Assembly: GCA_002413065.1 (NCBI GenBank)
Contig: DHWH01000004.1
Span: forward strand, 31,912-40,175
Source: Patescibacteria group bacterium UBA5187
Lineage (GTDB): Bacteria > Patescibacteriota > Minisyncoccia > Phycocordibacterales > PALSA-1337
Direction: 5' to 3'
Length of the DNA stretch: 8,264 nt
Shown here: positions 6,515 to 8,264 of the stretch, one piece after another
How the letters are laid out: each line of letters starts with the position of its first letter
How positions within the stretch are numbered: position 1 is the first letter of the stretch
The notes under the pieces: generated by a model
Told to the model about the DNA's origin: nothing
The model's database searches: none
Seen by the model: the letters and a program-made list of their open reading frames with translations, nothing else
Position numbers and translations under genes: made by a program

Positions 6515-6542
6515 TTGCTAAGGGAACACTTAAGGGTACACT
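6515..6542 (+). promoter_or_regulatory. Candidate proximal promoter for tRNA-Leu
   Basis: TTGCTA (6515-6520), a 16-bp spacer and TACACT (6537-6542), giving a start near 6549, about 23 nt before the tRNA. The -10 hexamer and following bases resemble those of the candidate ncRNA promoter (TACACTCTTGCGC there, TACACTTACGC here). Confidence 0.4.
6519..6542 (+). repeat. Tandem 12-bp direct repeat, two copies
   Basis: TAAGGGAACACT (6519-6530) is followed directly by TAAGGGTACACT (6531-6542), one mismatch. The mismatch turns AACACT into TACACT, the likely -10 hexamer of the tRNA promoter. It may be a simple local duplication or a regulator site. Confidence 0.6.
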
Positions 6543-6571
6543 TACGCAAGGCGCATGCAAATCAGGGATTT

Positions 6572-6653
6572 GCCGAGATGGCGGAATTGGTAGACGCACA
6601 CGACTCAAAATCGTGCGGAGTAATCCATGGGAGTTCGATTCTCCCTCTCGGCA
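6572..6653 (+). tRNA. tRNA-Leu, anticodon CAA
   Basis: A complete class II tRNA. The acceptor stem is GCCGAGA (6572-6578) with TCTCGGC (6646-6652), discriminator A at 6653. The anticodon stem CACGA (6599-6603) with TCGTG (6611-6615) encloses the 7-nt loop CTCAAAA, giving anticodon CAA at 6606-6608, which reads UUG leucine codons. The long variable arm has a GGA/TCC stem. The T arm is GGGAG (6629-6633), TTCGATT, CTCCC (6641-6645). The CCA end is not encoded (CAA follows) and must be added by a nucleotidyltransferase. A36, A37 and A38 are all A, the recognition pattern for MiaA. Confidence 0.97.
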
Positions 6654-6684
6654 CAATGTAATCTTTATTATTCATACCCATATC

Positions 6685-7032
6685 ATGAAGCATATAGAAA
6701 AAATGGCTGATGCACAGAAACTTGTAAAGAAATTTGCAATGGACAATAAATGGTCGGATGCTCCCAATATAGATAAATTTGACCATCTCCACGAAGAGCT
6801 TATTGAAATGTCAAAACATCTGAGATACAAAAATGCGCGAGAAATGACAAAATATATTCGCGATAATAAAGATATATTTGATGACGGTATCGGAGACCTG
6901 TTTTTTGCACTATGCAGACTTGCAAATCAACTCGGGGTCGATATCCAACAATCATTTACGTTAGTTTCCAACAGAATTCTTACAAAGTACAAAAATAAGA
7001 AAAGTGAGTCGAAACATCCTGTCAAGAAATGA
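6685..7032 (+). CDS. MazG-like nucleotide pyrophosphohydrolase-type small protein
   Basis: A 115-residue, mostly helical protein. HEELIEMSKH (36-45) carries the EExxE metal-binding pattern (E37, E38, E41) and DDGIGDLFFALCRLANQLGVD (66-86, in one helix) matches the second MazG helix with D71. This fold usually splits NTPs to NMP and pyrophosphate, often as house cleaning of abnormal nucleotides. One oddity is that the usual ExxD reads G68-x-x-D71, with D67 one position before, so one metal ligand may be missing or shifted. I chose the ATG at 6685 just past the tRNA; starting further upstream in this frame would run through the tRNA gene. M7 is an alternative start. There is no Shine-Dalgarno; TATTAT ends 13 nt upstream. 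Its stop overlaps the miaA start (ATGA). Confidence 0.75.
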   Translation: MKHIEKMADAQKLVKKFAMDNKWSDAPNIDKFDHLHEELIEMSKHLRYKNAREMTKYIRDNKDIFDDGIGDLFFALCRLANQLGVDIQQSFTLVSNRILTKYKNKKSESKHPVKK

Positions 7033-7976
7033 GACCGAAGAATAAACCCAAAATCCTTGTCATTGTCGGTCCCACAGCTACCGGCAAAAGTAATCTTGCC
7101 GTAAGACTCGCAAAAAAATTAAATGGCGAAGTTATTTCCGCTGATTCCCGTCAGGTGTATAAAGGACTTACCATTGGTACAGGAAAGATCACTAAAAAAG
7201 AAATGAAGGGCGTAGCTCATCACCTTCTTGATGTGGCGGATCCGCACACGCAATACAGTGTTATTAAATACGAAGCAGATGCGACCAAGGCGATCGCCGA
7301 CTGCGTTCAAAGAAACAAACTCCCTATCATAACCGGCGGTACGGGATTTTATATTCAAGCATTGGTGGAGGGCATCATCCTTCCCGATGTCCCGCCAAAT
7401 AAAAAATTGCGTGCAAAATTGAACAAAATGTCCGCAGATCGGCTTTTGAAACTTCTGAAGAAACTCGATCCGCAACGATACAAGACGATTGAAAAGAAAA
7501 ATCTGAGGCGTGTCATTCGTGCCATCGAGATCGCAACTGCCCTTGGGAAGGTTCCGAAATTAAAAAAATCCGCGGCGAAATATGAACCGCTATTCATCGG
7601 ATTGAACCTTTCGCCGGTCGAGTTGCGCAAACGTATTCACGCCCGCCTGCTGAAGCGAATCAAAGCCGGAATGATCGCTGAAGCAAAGAGACTTCATGCT
7701 CCGAAACTCGCCGGGATGGACCGGACTCGCAGTAGAGGCCTGACCTATGCACGAATGAACGAGCTTGGCTTGGAATACAGATATCTTGCCCTATATCTCC
7801 AAAGAAAATTGACCAAAAAAGAGATGGTCGAGAAGCTCTCGACTGAGATCTGGCAGTATGCAAAAAGACAAATGACATGGTTCAAAAAAGATCGAAGGAT
7901 TGAATGGCATGATCCTACTGATTCATCTGATGTATCCCATATTCGCGCGCATGTGCAGACTTTTCTCAATAAGTAG
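7029..7976 (+). CDS. miaA: tRNA dimethylallyltransferase MiaA
   Basis: Transfers a dimethylallyl group to N6 of A37 in tRNAs that read UNN codons, steadying codon-anticodon pairing. At 315 residues it is full length for the family. Motifs: P-loop GPTATGKS (14-21); SADSRQVYKGL (37-47) with the catalytic-type D39 and substrate-contacting S40-R41-Q42; HHLLD (64-68); GGTGFYIQAL (103-112); LRRVIRAIEI near residue 160; and YAKRQMTWFKKD near the C-terminus. The start ATG overlaps the stop of the MazG-like gene by ATGA, suggesting translational coupling; no separate Shine-Dalgarno is seen. The nearby tRNA-Leu(CAA) is a predicted substrate. The stop is TAG at 7974-7976. No clear terminator follows. 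Confidence 0.96.
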   Translation: MRPKNKPKILVIVGPTATGKSNLAVRLAKKLNGEVISADSRQVYKGLTIGTGKITKKEMKGVAHHLLDVADPHTQYSVIKYEADATKAIADCVQRNKLPIITGGTGFYIQALVEGIILPDVPPNKKLRAKLNKMSADRLLKLLKKLDPQRYKTIEKKNLRRVIRAIEIATALGKVPKLKKSAAKYEPLFIGLNLSPVELRKRIHARLLKRIKAGMIAEAKRLHAPKLAGMDRTRSRGLTYARMNELGLEYRYLALYLQRKLTKKEMVEKLSTEIWQYAKRQMTWFKKDRRIEWHDPTDSSDVSHIRAHVQTFLNK

Positions 7977-7993
7977 TGTTTCTCATGTAACTA

Positions 7994-8027
7994 TTGACAA
8001 ATCATTCTTATTCATACATGATATAAA
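7994..8027 (+). promoter_or_regulatory. Candidate promoter for the small 3' gene
   Basis: A perfect TTGACA at 7994-7999. At 17 bp lies CATGAT (8017-8022), a 4-of-6 match to the -10; TGATATAAA (8019-8027) is a better extended -10 but at 22 bp spacing. Either would start transcription about 8-13 nt before the ATG at 8042. Confidence 0.4.
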
Positions 8028-8041
8028 CAGACACAGAATGT

Positions 8042-8254
8042 ATGAAAATTCTAATTGTTGATGACCCTTCCTGCGCGGCATGCGTCGTCGATTATCTGGA
8101 GATAATAGCGCGCAAGCACCACATAGTCTTGGAGACGATCGTTTTTTCGCCAAAAGGTTGCCCGGCACACGAATTATTACCTGTAGTTGATGTGGTTATA
8201 GTTGACTACTATTCCGAGGACAGAAAACGACTGGCTTTGGAAGGGGTTAAGTAA
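8042..8254 (+). CDS. Small protein of unknown function, half-receiver-like
   Basis: I do not recognise this 70-residue protein as a named family. It opens MKILIVDD, like a response-regulator receiver, with D7-D8 in the acidic-pocket position; VVDVVIVDYYSED (48-60) puts D55 where a receiver has its phosphorylated aspartate. It then stops in what would be the next helix, about half a receiver domain. CAAC (11-14) and a third cysteine (C40) give a CxxC motif. It has no signal peptide or membrane segment. It is preceded by a TTGACA-type promoter candidate and no Shine-Dalgarno; an ATG at 8038 in another frame closes after seven codons. It could be a genuine mini-protein, or the front of a receiver gene cut by a stop or frameshift, since only 10 bases remain after the TAA. 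Confidence 0.55.
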   Translation: MKILIVDDPSCAACVVDYLEIIARKHHIVLETIVFSPKGCPAHELLPVVDVVIVDYYSEDRKRLALEGVK

Positions 8255-8264
8255 ACATTGGTGT

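Noticed and set aside
6448..6684. A longer start for the MazG-like gene at 6448
   Set aside because: It would translate through the tRNA-Leu gene and the parB promoter; the ATG at 6685 is the first one after the tRNA.
1..8264. CRISPR arrays, transposases, phage genes, defence or toxin-antitoxin systems, parS palindromes
   Set aside because: Looked for on both strands; no repeat-spacer pattern, relevant protein motif or TGTTTCACGTGAAACA-like site was seen.

Overview
This 8.3 kb window looks like a chromosomal housekeeping segment from a small-genome bacterium, most plausibly a candidate phyla radiation (Patescibacteria/Parcubacteria-type) lineage. That placement is an inference. It rests on the style of several proteins (a VHG-type histidine phosphatase, a short MazG-like protein, a MiaA ending in a GLEYRYLALYL-type segment), on compact gene packing, and on the near absence of Shine-Dalgarno sequences. 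No ribosomal RNA or marker tree was available to confirm it.

Layout: (1) bases 1-603, minus strand, the first 201 codons of serS, running off the left edge. (2) 604-793, a divergent promoter region. (3) 794-4117, plus strand, dprA then topA, a common bacterial pairing of genes acting on single-stranded DNA and supercoiling. (4) 4118-4513, about 400 bases without a protein gene, but not empty. It holds a candidate structured RNA of about 200 nt with its own extended -10 element and a clear intrinsic terminator, then a cluster of three GC-rich inverted repeats that may also end the opposing operon. (5) 4514-6457, minus strand, parB, then a histidine phosphatase broken by a +1 shift in a T7 run, then a HIT-family hydrolase. 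(6) 6458-6571, overlapping divergent promoters and a 12-bp tandem repeat. (7) 6572-7976, plus strand, tRNA-Leu(CAA), a MazG-like protein and miaA; the last two overlap by an ATGA. (8) 8042-8254, an unrecognised 70-residue protein resembling the first half of a response-regulator receiver domain.

Three things deserve a second look. The 4154-4357 RNA matches no family I can recognise by eye. Most genes have a -10-like hexamer only 6-13 nt before the ATG and no Shine-Dalgarno sequence, suggesting leaderless or very-short-leader mRNAs. MiaA sits two features downstream of a tRNA whose anticodon loop (A36 A37 A38) is the target expected for MiaA.

No CRISPR array, transposase, phage gene, toxin-antitoxin pair or obvious defence system is visible. 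Apart from the non-coding elements this is an ordinary core-genome region.
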